Shown here piece after piece: positions 7,769 to 14,930 of a stretch of DNA of 18,721 nucleotides. The translations under genes were made by a program, and so were the position numbers. Source of the DNA: an uncultured Thermomicrobiales bacterium (lineage in GTDB: Bacteria; Chloroflexota; Chloroflexia; Thermomicrobiales; UBA6265); contig CADCWK010000373.1 in assembly GCA_902806375.1 (NCBI GenBank), positions 1 to 18,721 of the forward strand. Direction: 5' to 3'. Each line of letters opens with the position of its first letter. Positions within the stretch are counted from its first letter, which is position 1. Under the pieces are notes generated by a model. That model did no database searches. It was given only the letters and a program-made list of their open reading frames with translations, and had not been told where the DNA came from.

Positions 7769-9679
7769 ATGACTGACGTCACGACGCGACCCACGTCATC
7801 GAGTCCGGTCACGCGGGAAGAGATCCTGGCCAAGCTCAAGGAGCAGGGCATCCAGGCCGCCATCACACGGCGCCGGTTCATGCAGGGCATGGCCGCCGGG
7901 TCCGCCGCCGTCGGGCTGGCAGCCACCGGTCTCCGGTCCGCCGGCGCCCAGGATGCGACCCCCGTGGGAACGCCGGGCGCCACGCCGGGCGCGACCCCTG
8001 GCGCCACTCCCCTCGCCACGCCGGGACTCGGCACCACGGCTCGCGGAGACTACGTTCTCGACGCCGAGCAGATCCTCTACAACTTCCAGGTCTCCGAGGA
8101 CCCCTCGTCGTTTGACTTCAACGCCGATCTCTACTGCAACGCCGAGCCGGAGTGCTGGGCTGGCCTCCTCGCCTTCGACCCAGACGGCAACGCCGTTCCC
8201 GACTGGGCCGAGTCCTGGGAGCCGAACGAGGACGGCTCGGTCTGGACCTTCCACATCCGCCCGAACAACACGGGCTGGTCCAACGGCGACCCCGTCACCG
8301 CCCATGACTTCGTCTGGTCGTTCACCCGTCTGCTGTCCCCCACCCCGCTCGGGGCCGCGGCGCAGAACGTCTACAACTTCATCATGTTCGACGTGAAGAA
8401 CGCCGAGGCGTTCAGCACGGGTGCCGTCTCCGAGGAACTCGGCCGCGTCCCGACCGAGGAGGATCTCGGGTTCGCCGCGCCGGACGACTGGACGTTCGTC
8501 GCCACGCTCGAGGGGCCGCGGGCCAACTTCGCCCAGAAGGTCGGCTACACCGCCTGCTCCCCGGCCCACCGGCCCTCGGTCGAGCAGTACGGCGAGCGCT
8601 GGGCGCTGGGCGAGGATGGCATCCCCATCGTCACCAGTGGCCCGTTCAAGGTGGACGTTTGGAACAAGGGCGTCAGCATCGAGATGTCGCGGAACGACAA
8701 CTACTGGAACGCCGCCAATATCACGCTGACCCGGGCCATCGACCCGATCGTCCCGGGCGCCAACCTGGTTACCAACTACCTGGCCGGTTCTGGTGACCAG
8801 CGGCTCGACTGGACGCCGATCAGCGGTGCCGACCTGCCCCAGTTCACCGCCGACGCGGAACTCTCGACCCAGATCAGCCCGTTCGCCTACCCGGGCATCT
8901 GGATGCTCCTGCCGTCCAACGGGGTCGCGCCGTTCGACAGCCTCGAGGTGCGGAAGGCCATCAGCCACGCGATCGACCGCAACCGCCTGGTCCAGATCAC
9001 GAACGGCCTGCTGCAGCCGGCCTCCTGCATGGTGCCGCCGGGCGTGTTCGGCTACTTCGAGGAGCCGGAAGTCGCGGCGATCCAGGCGTTCGACCCGGAG
9101 GCTGCCATGGCGGCCCTGGTCGGAACTCCCTATGAGGGCGGCCAGGGCTGGCCCGAGATCACGGTCCTGATGCGGGCCGACGAGGAGCAGTTCAACTCCA
9201 ACCTGATGATCAACGACATCATCGATCAGCTCCAGCAGACACTGGGGATGTCGATCCAGATCCAGGCCCTGTCCTTCAACCAGTTCGCCGACGAGCTCTA
9301 CACCAACACGGCTCAGCTGGTCTGGGTCCGCTGGTGGTACGACTACCCGGACGCCGACAACGGCTACTACGACATGTTCTACGGAGCCCGCCCGGGCAAC
9401 AAGCGCCAGGCATGGGCGAACGACGAGTTCGACCGGCTCGCCATCCAGGCCAAGGCCGAACTCGACCAGGAGGTCCGCCTCGACCTCTACAAGCAGTGCG
9501 AGCGGATCATCCAGGAGGACGTCGGGTACATGCCGATCGGCTTCCGGGTGGACTTCAACGCCTTCAAGCCGTGGGTCCAGAACATCCCGGTCAACCAGCT
9601 CGGTCAGCGGGTCCCGAACGGCAACATCTTCGTCCGCGCCCTGTCCACCTACCAGGTGAGCGGTCGCGTCGAGGAGTAG
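7769..9679 (+). CDS. Tat-exported solute-binding protein of a peptide ABC importer (SBP family 5)
   Basis: This is the extracytoplasmic ligand-binding component (636 residues). The ATG at 7769 has CAGGAG six bases upstream. A long N region precedes the twin-arginine motif TRRRFMQG (residues 33-40), a hydrophobic Ala/Gly stretch, and a likely cleavage near AGAQD (58-62). There is no lipobox cysteine, so it is not a classic lipoprotein. A linker of five T-P repeats (residues 67-86) leads into the family 5 body. Typical family segments are AEPECWAGLLAFDPDGNAVPDWAES-like text near residue 125, GDPVTAHDFVWSF, VRKAISHAIDRNRLV, and the late WWYDYPDADN. It follows two permeases and precedes paired hairpins. 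The ligand is probably a peptide, but the family also binds sugars, nickel and other solutes. Confidence 0.93.
   Translation: MTDVTTRPTSSSPVTREEILAKLKEQGIQAAITRRRFMQGMAAGSAAVGLAATGLRSAGAQDATPVGTPGATPGATPGATPLATPGLGTTARGDYVLDAEQILYNFQVSEDPSSFDFNADLYCNAEPECWAGLLAFDPDGNAVPDWAESWEPNEDGSVWTFHIRPNNTGWSNGDPVTAHDFVWSFTRLLSPTPLGAAAQNVYNFIMFDVKNAEAFSTGAVSEELGRVPTEEDLGFAAPDDWTFVATLEGPRANFAQKVGYTACSPAHRPSVEQYGERWALGEDGIPIVTSGPFKVDVWNKGVSIEMSRNDNYWNAANITLTRAIDPIVPGANLVTNYLAGSGDQRLDWTPISGADLPQFTADAELSTQISPFAYPGIWMLLPSNGVAPFDSLEVRKAISHAIDRNRLVQITNGLLQPASCMVPPGVFGYFEEPEVAAIQAFDPEAAMAALVGTPYEGGQGWPEITVLMRADEEQFNSNLMINDIIDQLQQTLGMSIQIQALSFNQFADELYTNTAQLVWVRWWYDYPDADNGYYDMFYGARPGNKRQAWANDEFDRLAIQAKAELDQEVRLDLYKQCERIIQEDVGYMPIGFRVDFNAFKPWVQNIPVNQLGQRVPNGNIFVRALSTYQVSGRVEE
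7967..8026 (+). repeat. Five 12-base tandem repeats encoding A-T-P-G
   Basis: Five consecutive 12-base units encode GTPG, ATPG, ATPG, ATPL and ATPG, just after the predicted signal-peptide cleavage. Third positions differ between units, so selection on the protein linker is more likely than a fresh DNA expansion. It probably forms a flexible spacer between membrane and binding domain. Confidence 0.8.
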
Positions 9680-9707
9680 CGGGCCGCGTTTCCGCCCCGG
9701 GGGAGCG

Positions 9708-9739
9708 ACGCCGGCCGGACCGCGAGGTTCGGTCGGCGT
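9708..9739 (+). terminator. Plus-strand-specific hairpin after the binding-protein gene
   Basis: Fourteen pairs form (9708-9721 with 9726-9739) around a GCGA tetraloop. Two of the pairs are G-U when transcribed from the plus strand, and would be C-A mismatches on the other strand. The structure therefore serves the plus-strand transcript, 28 bases after the stop. No T run follows (TGGTTCC). Confidence 0.6.
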
Positions 9740-9780
9740 GGTTCCTTCCAAGCGGGTCTGCTCGACGGTGACCCCGCACA

Positions 9781-9818
9781 GACGACGGGCCCGCACGGTA
9801 TCGTGCGGGCCCGTCGTC
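9781..9818. terminator. Bidirectional terminator-like hairpin between convergent operons
   Basis: A perfect 17-pair hairpin (9781-9797 with 9802-9818, loop GTAT) sits in the 165-base gap between the binding-protein stop and the pstB stop. It is fully symmetric, so it can fold in both transcripts. No T run is present on either side. Confidence 0.7.
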
Positions 9819-9844
9819 GTCTGGTCAGGATGGGTCAGGGCGAT

Positions 9845-10684
9845 CTACCCGAAGCGGCCGGTGATGTAGTCCTCGGTCCGCTGGTCGCGTGGCTTGGTGA
9901 ACAGCTGCTGGGTCGGGCTGGCCTCGATCAGCATCCCCTGCCGCTTCTCAGACAGCGAGTAGAAGATCGTCTGGTCGGAGACGCGGGCGGCCTGCTGCAT
10001 GTTGTGGGTCACCACCACGATGGTGTACTGCTTGGCCAGGTCCCGCATCAACTCCTCGATCCGGAGCGTCGAGATCGGGTCCAGCGCCGAGCACGGCTCG
10101 TCCATCAGGATCACGTCCGGGTTGACGGCCAGCGTGCGGGCGATGCAGAGCCGCTGCTGCTGTCCGCCGGACAGCGACAGGCCGCTCTGGTCCAGCTTGT
10201 CCTTGACCTCATCCCAGAGGGCGGCCCGGCGCAGGGTGCTCTCGACGAGTTCCTTCTTGTTGCCCTTGAACCCGTTGATCTGGGCGCCCCAGGTGATGTT
10301 CTCCGAGATCGACTTCGGGAACGGGTTCGGCTTCTGGAACACCATCCCGATCCGCTTGCGGACCTCGACCGGATCGATCGACGGCGAGTTGATGTCGACG
10401 CCGTGGTACTCGATCTTCCCCTTGACGCGCGCGCCCTGGACGAGGTCGTTCATCCGGTTGATGGACCGGAGGACGGTCGACTTGCCGCAACCGGACGGGC
10501 CGATCATCGCCGTGATCTGGTGCTCGGGGATGTCGCACGAGACGCCGACGACGGCATCGAACGACCCGTAGGAGATCGTCACGTCGCGCAGGGTGATGAT
10601 CGGGGCGTTGAGGGTCGGCTGGTCGCCTGCGCTCCGCGTCTGGACGTTGATCCGCGTCCCGGGATCACTCGCTGTAGCTGCCAT
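9845..10684 (-). CDS. pstB: Phosphate ABC transporter ATP-binding protein PstB
   Basis: PstB is the ATPase that powers high-affinity phosphate import through PstCA (279 residues). Walker A is GPSGCGKST (residues 62-70), followed by the PstB-specific RSINRMNDL. The Q loop is GMVFQKPNPFPKSI, the signature LSGGQQQRLCIAR, Walker B VILMDEPCSALDP, and the switch His lies in VVVTHNMQQAARVSD. The C terminus QLFTKPRDQRTEDYITGRFG is typical. The ATG at 10684 is preceded by AGGGAG on the minus strand. It is the last gene of the locus, 51 bases after pstA. No phoU follows, and the operon ends at the shared hairpin. Confidence 0.97.
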   Translation of the reverse strand: MAATASDPGTRINVQTRSAGDQPTLNAPIITLRDVTISYGSFDAVVGVSCDIPEHQITAMIGPSGCGKSTVLRSINRMNDLVQGARVKGKIEYHGVDINSPSIDPVEVRKRIGMVFQKPNPFPKSISENITWGAQINGFKGNKKELVESTLRRAALWDEVKDKLDQSGLSLSGGQQQRLCIARTLAVNPDVILMDEPCSALDPISTLRIEELMRDLAKQYTIVVVTHNMQQAARVSDQTIFYSLSEKRQGMLIEASPTQQLFTKPRDQRTEDYITGRFG

Positions 10685-10735
10685 GTCTGGACTCCCTGGA
10701 GGCCCGCCGGGCGGGCACCATGTGATGGATGACGA

Positions 10736-11659
10736 CTACCAGCGAACGCGGCGGCTGGCCCGTTCGCGGAGGATGATGGCGATCAGGTTAAGGGCGATCA
10801 GCAGGGTCATCATCACGATGATCCCGGCGGCCGCGAACTCCTTGGCCTCAGCCTGGGGGCGACCCAGCGCGTCGAAGACCTGGATGGGCAGGGGTGAGTA
10901 CGTGGCACCGGGACTGGTCGGGACGTTCGAGACGAAGAGCGCTGCACCGGCCACCAGGACCGGGGCAGTCTCCCCCAGAGCGCGGGAGATCGAGAGGATC
11001 GTCCCGGTGAGGACGCCGGACATCGCTGCCGGCAATACGTGATGCCAGGTCACCTGCCACGGTGTCGCGCCGAGCGCGAAAGCCCCCTGCCGCAGGGACA
11101 GCGGGACAGCCCGGAGGGCTTCCTGTGAGGCGATGATGATCACGGGGAGGATCAGCAACCCCAGGGTGATGCCACCTGCCCATAGGCTCCGACCAAGGAA
11201 GTCGTTACCGAAGAAGCTCACGAGGACGCCGAGACCCAGCAACCCATAGACGACCGACGGCACCCCGGAGAGATTCGAGACGTTGATCTGGACGACGCGG
11301 GTAAACCAGTTGTCCGGCGCGTACTCCTCGAGGTAGATCGCCGCTCCGATTCCGACCGGGATGCTGAACAGCGCTGCAATGAGGACCAGCCAGAGTGAAC
11401 TGACGATCCCGGTCAGGTAGCCCGCCTCGCCGCGCTCGATGGCGGCGTTGCTGATGAACCGCTGAGTGAACAGGTCTGTGTCCAGCGCACCGACGCCCTG
11501 GACGAAGATCCGTACCAGGAGAGTGCCAAGAACCAGCGCGGCGAACACCGTCGCGGCGATGAACACTGCCTGCCAGATCGCTCCGATCGTCTTGCGTCGC
11601 TGGAGTTGCGGCGAGGTAGGCAGGGCGATCCTCACCGGTGGGGCGGAGATCGACGTCAC
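10736..11659 (-). CDS. pstA: Phosphate ABC transporter permease PstA
   Basis: PstA is one of the two membrane subunits of the phosphate importer (307 residues). I choose the GTG at 11659. It overlaps the pstC stop in GTGA and has GGGAGGTG a few bases upstream, a clear coupled start, whereas the open frame further upstream runs through pstC in the wrong phase. The protein has an N-terminal membrane segment near residues 30-50 and the family segment GVPSVVYGLLGLGVLV. The cytoplasmic coupling loop is LRQGAFALGATPWQVTWHHVLP, followed by GTILSISRALGETAPVL. The C-terminal membrane helix ends in REPASRRV-like basic residues (RERASRR). Confidence 0.95.
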   Translation of the reverse strand: MTSISAPPVRIALPTSPQLQRRKTIGAIWQAVFIAATVFAALVLGTLLVRIFVQGVGALDTDLFTQRFISNAAIERGEAGYLTGIVSSLWLVLIAALFSIPVGIGAAIYLEEYAPDNWFTRVVQINVSNLSGVPSVVYGLLGLGVLVSFFGNDFLGRSLWAGGITLGLLILPVIIIASQEALRAVPLSLRQGAFALGATPWQVTWHHVLPAAMSGVLTGTILSISRALGETAPVLVAGAALFVSNVPTSPGATYSPLPIQVFDALGRPQAEAKEFAAAGIIVMMTLLIALNLIAIILRERASRRVRW

Positions 11660-12645
11660 TGGTACACCTCCCGGAAACGACGGATGAAGGCGCGGCTGAT
11701 CAGGTTGAGAATCAGCGTAATGATCAGTAGGGTGAAGCCAATGGCGTACAGGGAGTAGTACCGGGTGTCGGCCCGACTCGCCTCGCCGCTGAGGACGTTG
11801 ACGATGTACGCCGTCATGGACTGGGCGCTTTCGAGGAAATTGGTCGGCACCCCGCCAGTCGAGGCACCACCGGCGATCACGACGATCATGGTCTCCCCGA
11901 TCGCTCGCCCAAGCGCCAGGATGATGGACGCCACGACACCCGATATCGCCGCCGGCAGGATCACCCGCATGCTCGTCTCGAACCTGGTCGCCCCGAGGGC
12001 GAATGCTCCCTCGCGGAGTGCCCCCGGCACGGCCCGCATCGCGTCCTCGGACAGCGACGCGACCAACGGGATGGTCAACACCCCGATGGCCAGGCCGGCA
12101 CCGAGAACGTTGAAGATACCGATCTCCGAATTCAGGGACTGGAGGATATTGGGCGTGATGAAGGTCAGCGTGAAGAAACCTAGAACAATCGTCGGAACCC
12201 CGGCGAGCAACTCCAGCACCGGTTTGACGATGGAGCGGACGCGGGCTGGCGCGTACTCGGACAGGTAGATCGCGATGCAGATACCGACTGGCACGGACAA
12301 CAACAACCCGATGAACGCGTAGCTCAGCGTCGCAGAGACCAGGGGCCACATACCCCACTCACCGCTGCCAGCCGTCCGGGACGGGTCGAACTCGGTGCCC
12401 GTCAGGTACTCCAGCAGCGAGACCCGGCGGAAGAATTCGACGGTCTCGAACAGGAGGACTGCGACGATCCCAACCGTGGTAAGGATCGAGATCGCGCCAC
12501 ACAGGAAGAGCAGGCCGCCGATCACGCGCTCGGAGAATGCCCGGTTCCGACTACCGCTGAGGTTGAGCGGACGCCTGCGCGTCGTGGCCAGCACACCAGA
12601 TGTCTCGATCGTTGGAATGGGTGAGAATGCGTCATCCGAGGCCAT
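11656..12645 (-). CDS. pstC: Phosphate ABC transporter permease PstC
   Basis: PstC is the partner permease of PstA (329 residues from the ATG at 12645). That ATG has GGGGGA just upstream. A GTG six codons earlier (12663) is possible but has no ribosome site. Features are a cytoplasmic N terminus of about 45 residues, the first membrane helix GGLLFLCGAISILTTVGIV, then YLTGTEFDPS before the core. The segment LLAGVPTIVLGFFTLTFI and the coupling loop LREGAFALGATRFETSMRVILP are followed by ALGRAIGETMIVVIAGG. It lies downstream of pstS beyond a strong hairpin and a separate promoter-like element, so it may be made at a different level from PstS. Confidence 0.96.
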   Translation of the reverse strand: MASDDAFSPIPTIETSGVLATTRRRPLNLSGSRNRAFSERVIGGLLFLCGAISILTTVGIVAVLLFETVEFFRRVSLLEYLTGTEFDPSRTAGSGEWGMWPLVSATLSYAFIGLLLSVPVGICIAIYLSEYAPARVRSIVKPVLELLAGVPTIVLGFFTLTFITPNILQSLNSEIGIFNVLGAGLAIGVLTIPLVASLSEDAMRAVPGALREGAFALGATRFETSMRVILPAAISGVVASIILALGRAIGETMIVVIAGGASTGGVPTNFLESAQSMTAYIVNVLSGEASRADTRYYSLYAIGFTLLIITLILNLISRAFIRRFREVYQ

Positions 12646-12713
12646 GGATCCCCCTGTCGGCACATGGAGTGGCCGGGACGAGGTGGTGTTGGAGTAGGTA
12701 CTACGGGTAAGGA

Positions 12714-12719
12714 AGTATA
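12714..12719 (-). promoter_or_regulatory. -10 element for pstCAB
   Basis: On the minus strand TATACT (12719-12714) matches five of six -10 positions. The hexamer at the -35 distance, TGTCCA, is poor, as is common at activator-dependent promoters. The predicted start near 12707 gives a leader of about 60 nt to the pstC ATG. Confidence 0.5.
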
Positions 12720-12750
12720 GAGAGAATCAAAATCGCTGGACACCAACGGG

Positions 12751-12768
12751 CGTTATCGTATTGTTAAG
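12751..12768 (-). promoter_or_regulatory. Putative Pho box upstream of pstC
   Basis: On the minus strand CTTAACA and GATAACG share TAAC at exactly 11-base spacing, the repeat period of PhoB-family operators. The same TAAC core at the same spacing occurs upstream of the response-regulator gene, and in both places GTTGGT follows. The distance to the -10 (about 31 bases) is longer than in classic Pho promoters. Confidence 0.45.
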
Positions 12769-12830
12769 CTCTTGTTGCCAGAACCCCGTTTCGGGGACGC
12801 GTCGCGGCCTGGGGATCGCCGCCGTAGACG

Positions 12831-12869
12831 GGACAGAGCCGGCCCGGGCTATCCGGGCCGGCTCTGTCC
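12831..12869 (-). terminator. Strong hairpin between pstS and pstC
   Basis: A perfect 17-pair stem (12831-12847 with 12853-12869, 5-base loop) begins 6 bases after the pstS stop in the direction of transcription. There is no T run. It probably stops or attenuates the pstS transcript, or protects its 3' end. Confidence 0.7.
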
Positions 12870-12875
12870 AATTCA

Positions 12876-13922
12876 CTAGGCGGCTGCGCTGTCCGGTTCG
12901 GCCGAACCGTCGATCGCGCCTTCCAGCTTCTCCTGGGACGTGACGAGCGCCTCGCCCGGAGCGTTCACGGCGCCGAGGGAGTCGGCGATCGCGTCGGCGT
13001 CGGCGATGGCGTACCGCAGGAACTCCTGCAGGGCCGTGTTCTCGGCCAGGCTGGCGGCCGAGGCGTAGATGTAGAGCGGGCGGCTCAGTGGGGCGTACTC
13101 CGTCGAACTGATCGTCTCGAGGGTCGGCTCGACGCAGTTGTCGGTCGTCCCATCGGTCGAGAGGCTGACGACGTTCAGGCGGTCCTGGTTCTCTTCGTAG
13201 TAGGTGAAGCCGAAGTGGCCAAGGCCGCCTTCGGTCCCGGAGACGCCCTCGACGAGGGTGTTGTCGTCTTCACTGGGCTCATAGTCGGCCGCGGGAGCGA
13301 TCGTCTCACCGGCCTCGTCCTCGCCCAGGATCTCTTCGTTGAAGAAGTCGTAGGTGCCGGAGTCCTCACCGGGACCAAACAGCTCGATCGCCAGGTCCGG
13401 GTAGGACGGGTCGATCTCGTTGTAGTTGGTGATGTCACCCATCCAGATGCTGGCGAGCGACTCGGTCGTCAGGCAGGTCAGGAAGGTGTTGCTCTCCGGG
13501 ACCACGACGGTGATGCCGTCGTAGGCGACCTCGAACTCGTACCACTCGACGCCGTTCTCGGCGCAGATGGCGGCTTCGTCTTCAGCCATCGGGCGGGAGG
13601 CGTTCTGGAGGTCGGTCTCGCCCGCGCAGAAGGCCTCGAAGCCACCACCGGTGCCCGAGACATTGACGGCGATGTCGACGTTCGGCGCGATGCCGTTGAA
13701 GTTCTCGGCGGCGGCCTGGGTGAACGGGCCGACCGTGGACGAGCCGTCCGCGGCGATCGTTCCCTCGAGGTCGGCGATGTCGGCCGGGGCCTCGTACGGG
13801 GTCGGGGCGACACCCTCAGCGGCCGGGGTTGAGTCCTGAGCCGACGCGAGCGGCGTCAGCGCGAAGGTGGCGGCCAGCGCGGCCACCGGCAGCGTCCGTC
13901 GGATCGTGGCGAAAAGCGACAT
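12876..13922 (-). CDS. pstS: Phosphate-binding protein PstS
   Basis: PstS captures phosphate outside the membrane and delivers it to PstCA (348 residues). The start is the ATG at 13922, with AGGAG about seven bases upstream. A Sec signal peptide follows (FATIRRTLPVAALAATFAL, likely cut after LASA, leaving QDSTP). There is no lipobox cysteine. Phosphate-contact motifs are DGSSTVGP, SGTGGGFEAFCAGETD, QNASRPM and GEDSGTYDFF. The protein is strongly acidic, with four Asp/Glu-rich patches. The C-terminal end SAEPDSAAA-like tail (SAEPDSAAA) is short and polar. It lies immediately downstream of the response-regulator gene on the same strand and upstream of pstCAB. Confidence 0.96.
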   Translation of the reverse strand: MSLFATIRRTLPVAALAATFALTPLASAQDSTPAAEGVAPTPYEAPADIADLEGTIAADGSSTVGPFTQAAAENFNGIAPNVDIAVNVSGTGGGFEAFCAGETDLQNASRPMAEDEAAICAENGVEWYEFEVAYDGITVVVPESNTFLTCLTTESLASIWMGDITNYNEIDPSYPDLAIELFGPGEDSGTYDFFNEEILGEDEAGETIAPAADYEPSEDDNTLVEGVSGTEGGLGHFGFTYYEENQDRLNVVSLSTDGTTDNCVEPTLETISSTEYAPLSRPLYIYASAASLAENTALQEFLRYAIADADAIADSLGAVNAPGEALVTSQEKLEGAIDGSAEPDSAAA

Positions 13923-13958
13923 CGGAGCTCCTCTCGAAAAGCGTCCAATCGTCCCGAT

Positions 13959-14002
13959 CGGGTGACCATCACCCGACAGCATCTCGCGGGCTGATGCCCG
14001 CG
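13959..14002 (-). other. Two tandem hairpins between the response-regulator gene and pstS
   Basis: CGCGGGC/GCCCGCG (13985-13991, 13996-14002, loop of 4) and CGGGTGA/TCACCCG (13959-13965, 13969-13975, loop of 3) are both perfect 7-pair stems in the 117-base gap. Neither has a T run. They may attenuate read-through or protect the pstS 5' end. I see no convincing separate pstS promoter here. Confidence 0.45.
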
Positions 14003-14039
14003 CGGATACCCAAAGTTGGTTGGTCGGCGCGGGCGCGCC

Positions 14040-14825
14040 TCAGGGCCGCTCGGCCGCGTCCGGTACCACGAATCGGTACCCCGCGCCGTACACGGTCCGG
14101 ATCATCTCCTGCCGGACGCCGGCATCGTTCAGCTTGGTCCTGAGCCACGAGATGTGCACGTCGACGGTGCGTTCATCGACGATGATCTCCTCGCCCCAGA
14201 TCGCGTCCAGCAGCTGCTGGCGCCCGAACACGCGGCCCGGCTCCATGGCGAGGGTGACGAGCAGACCGAACTCCTTGGGCCGGAGCTGGAGTTCAACGTC
14301 GTTGACGACCGCCCGGCGGCGCTCCGGTTCGATCCGGATCGGACCGCGGAACAGCACCGATGGGGGGCGAGCCGACGGGACCGCACGGCGGCGGACGTTG
14401 GCCCGGACCCGGGCGAGCAGCTCACGCAGGGCGAACGGCTTGACGACATAGTCGTCAGCCCCGAGCTCAAGGCCGTCGATCCGGTCCTGCTCCTCGCCGC
14501 GCGCCGTCAGCATGATGACCGGGACATCCAGCGTGCTGCGCATCTGGCGCAGGACGTGGAACCCGTTCATGCCCGGCAGCATGACATCCAGCAGGACCAG
14601 GTCGAGACCCGGGGACTCGGCCCGGGCGATAGCCAGGCCAGCCTCGCCGTCCGTAGCCGTCAGCACACGGTAGCCGTCGCGGGTGAGGTTGTAGGCGAGT
14701 GTGCTCAGCAGCGTCGGATCATCCTCGATGACGAGGACGGTCGCGTCCTCCCCGCCAGCCCCATTCGGGGCGCGGCGGTCGCCGCGGTCACTCGTGGCGT
14801 CCGGACCGCTGGAGTTCAGGCCCAT
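14040..14825 (-). CDS. phoB: PhoB-type (OmpR-family) response regulator
   Basis: This is a two-component DNA-binding regulator (261 residues), by position most likely the phosphate-starvation regulator of the pst genes. The receiver domain spans about residues 28-145. Its acidic pocket is EDD (34-36), the phospho-acceptor Asp80 lies in LLDVMLPG, Thr107 in MLTARG, and Lys129 in VKPF. A winged-helix effector domain follows: LRPKEFGLLVTLAMEPGRVF, RTVDVHISWLRTKL and RTVYGAGYRFV. I prefer the ATG at 14825, with AGAGG upstream; a GTG at 14861 is also open. About 27 residues precede the receiver domain, longer than usual. No sensor kinase gene is adjacent. The symbol rests on context, since other OmpR-family regulators look alike. 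Confidence 0.88.
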   Translation of the reverse strand: MGLNSSGPDATSDRGDRRAPNGAGGEDATVLVIEDDPTLLSTLAYNLTRDGYRVLTATDGEAGLAIARAESPGLDLVLLDVMLPGMNGFHVLRQMRSTLDVPVIMLTARGEEQDRIDGLELGADDYVVKPFALRELLARVRANVRRRAVPSARPPSVLFRGPIRIEPERRRAVVNDVELQLRPKEFGLLVTLAMEPGRVFGRQQLLDAIWGEEIIVDERTVDVHISWLRTKLNDAGVRQEMIRTVYGAGYRFVVPDAAERP

Positions 14826-14930
14826 CGATCGTCGCCTCTCAGCCGTCAGCACCGGGCACACCCTTCCGGGCCCCGCATTCGGTGCCCGGAGCTACCCTAG
14901 CGTCCAGTGAGCAGGGACCGACCAACAGGC

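Noticed and set aside
7796..9796. Open frame of 666 codons on the minus strand opposite the binding-protein gene.
   Set aside because: Antisense shadow caused by high GC third positions; the plus-strand gene has a signal peptide, family motifs and a good ribosome site.
10702..10716. GC-rich palindrome between pstA and pstB.
   Set aside because: The arms leave only one base between them, so the real stem is about five pairs; weak in DNA this GC-rich.
11660..12358. In-frame extension of pstA upstream across pstC.
   Set aside because: It is out of phase with pstC, and the GTGA overlap with a strong ribosome site explains the real start.
14866..14889. CCGGGC/GCCCGG inverted repeat in the phoB leader.
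   Set aside because: Only six pairs with a 12-base loop; expected by chance at this base composition.
14016..14900. Open frame of 294 codons on the plus strand opposite phoB.
   Set aside because: Antisense shadow; the minus strand encodes a complete receiver and winged-helix protein.
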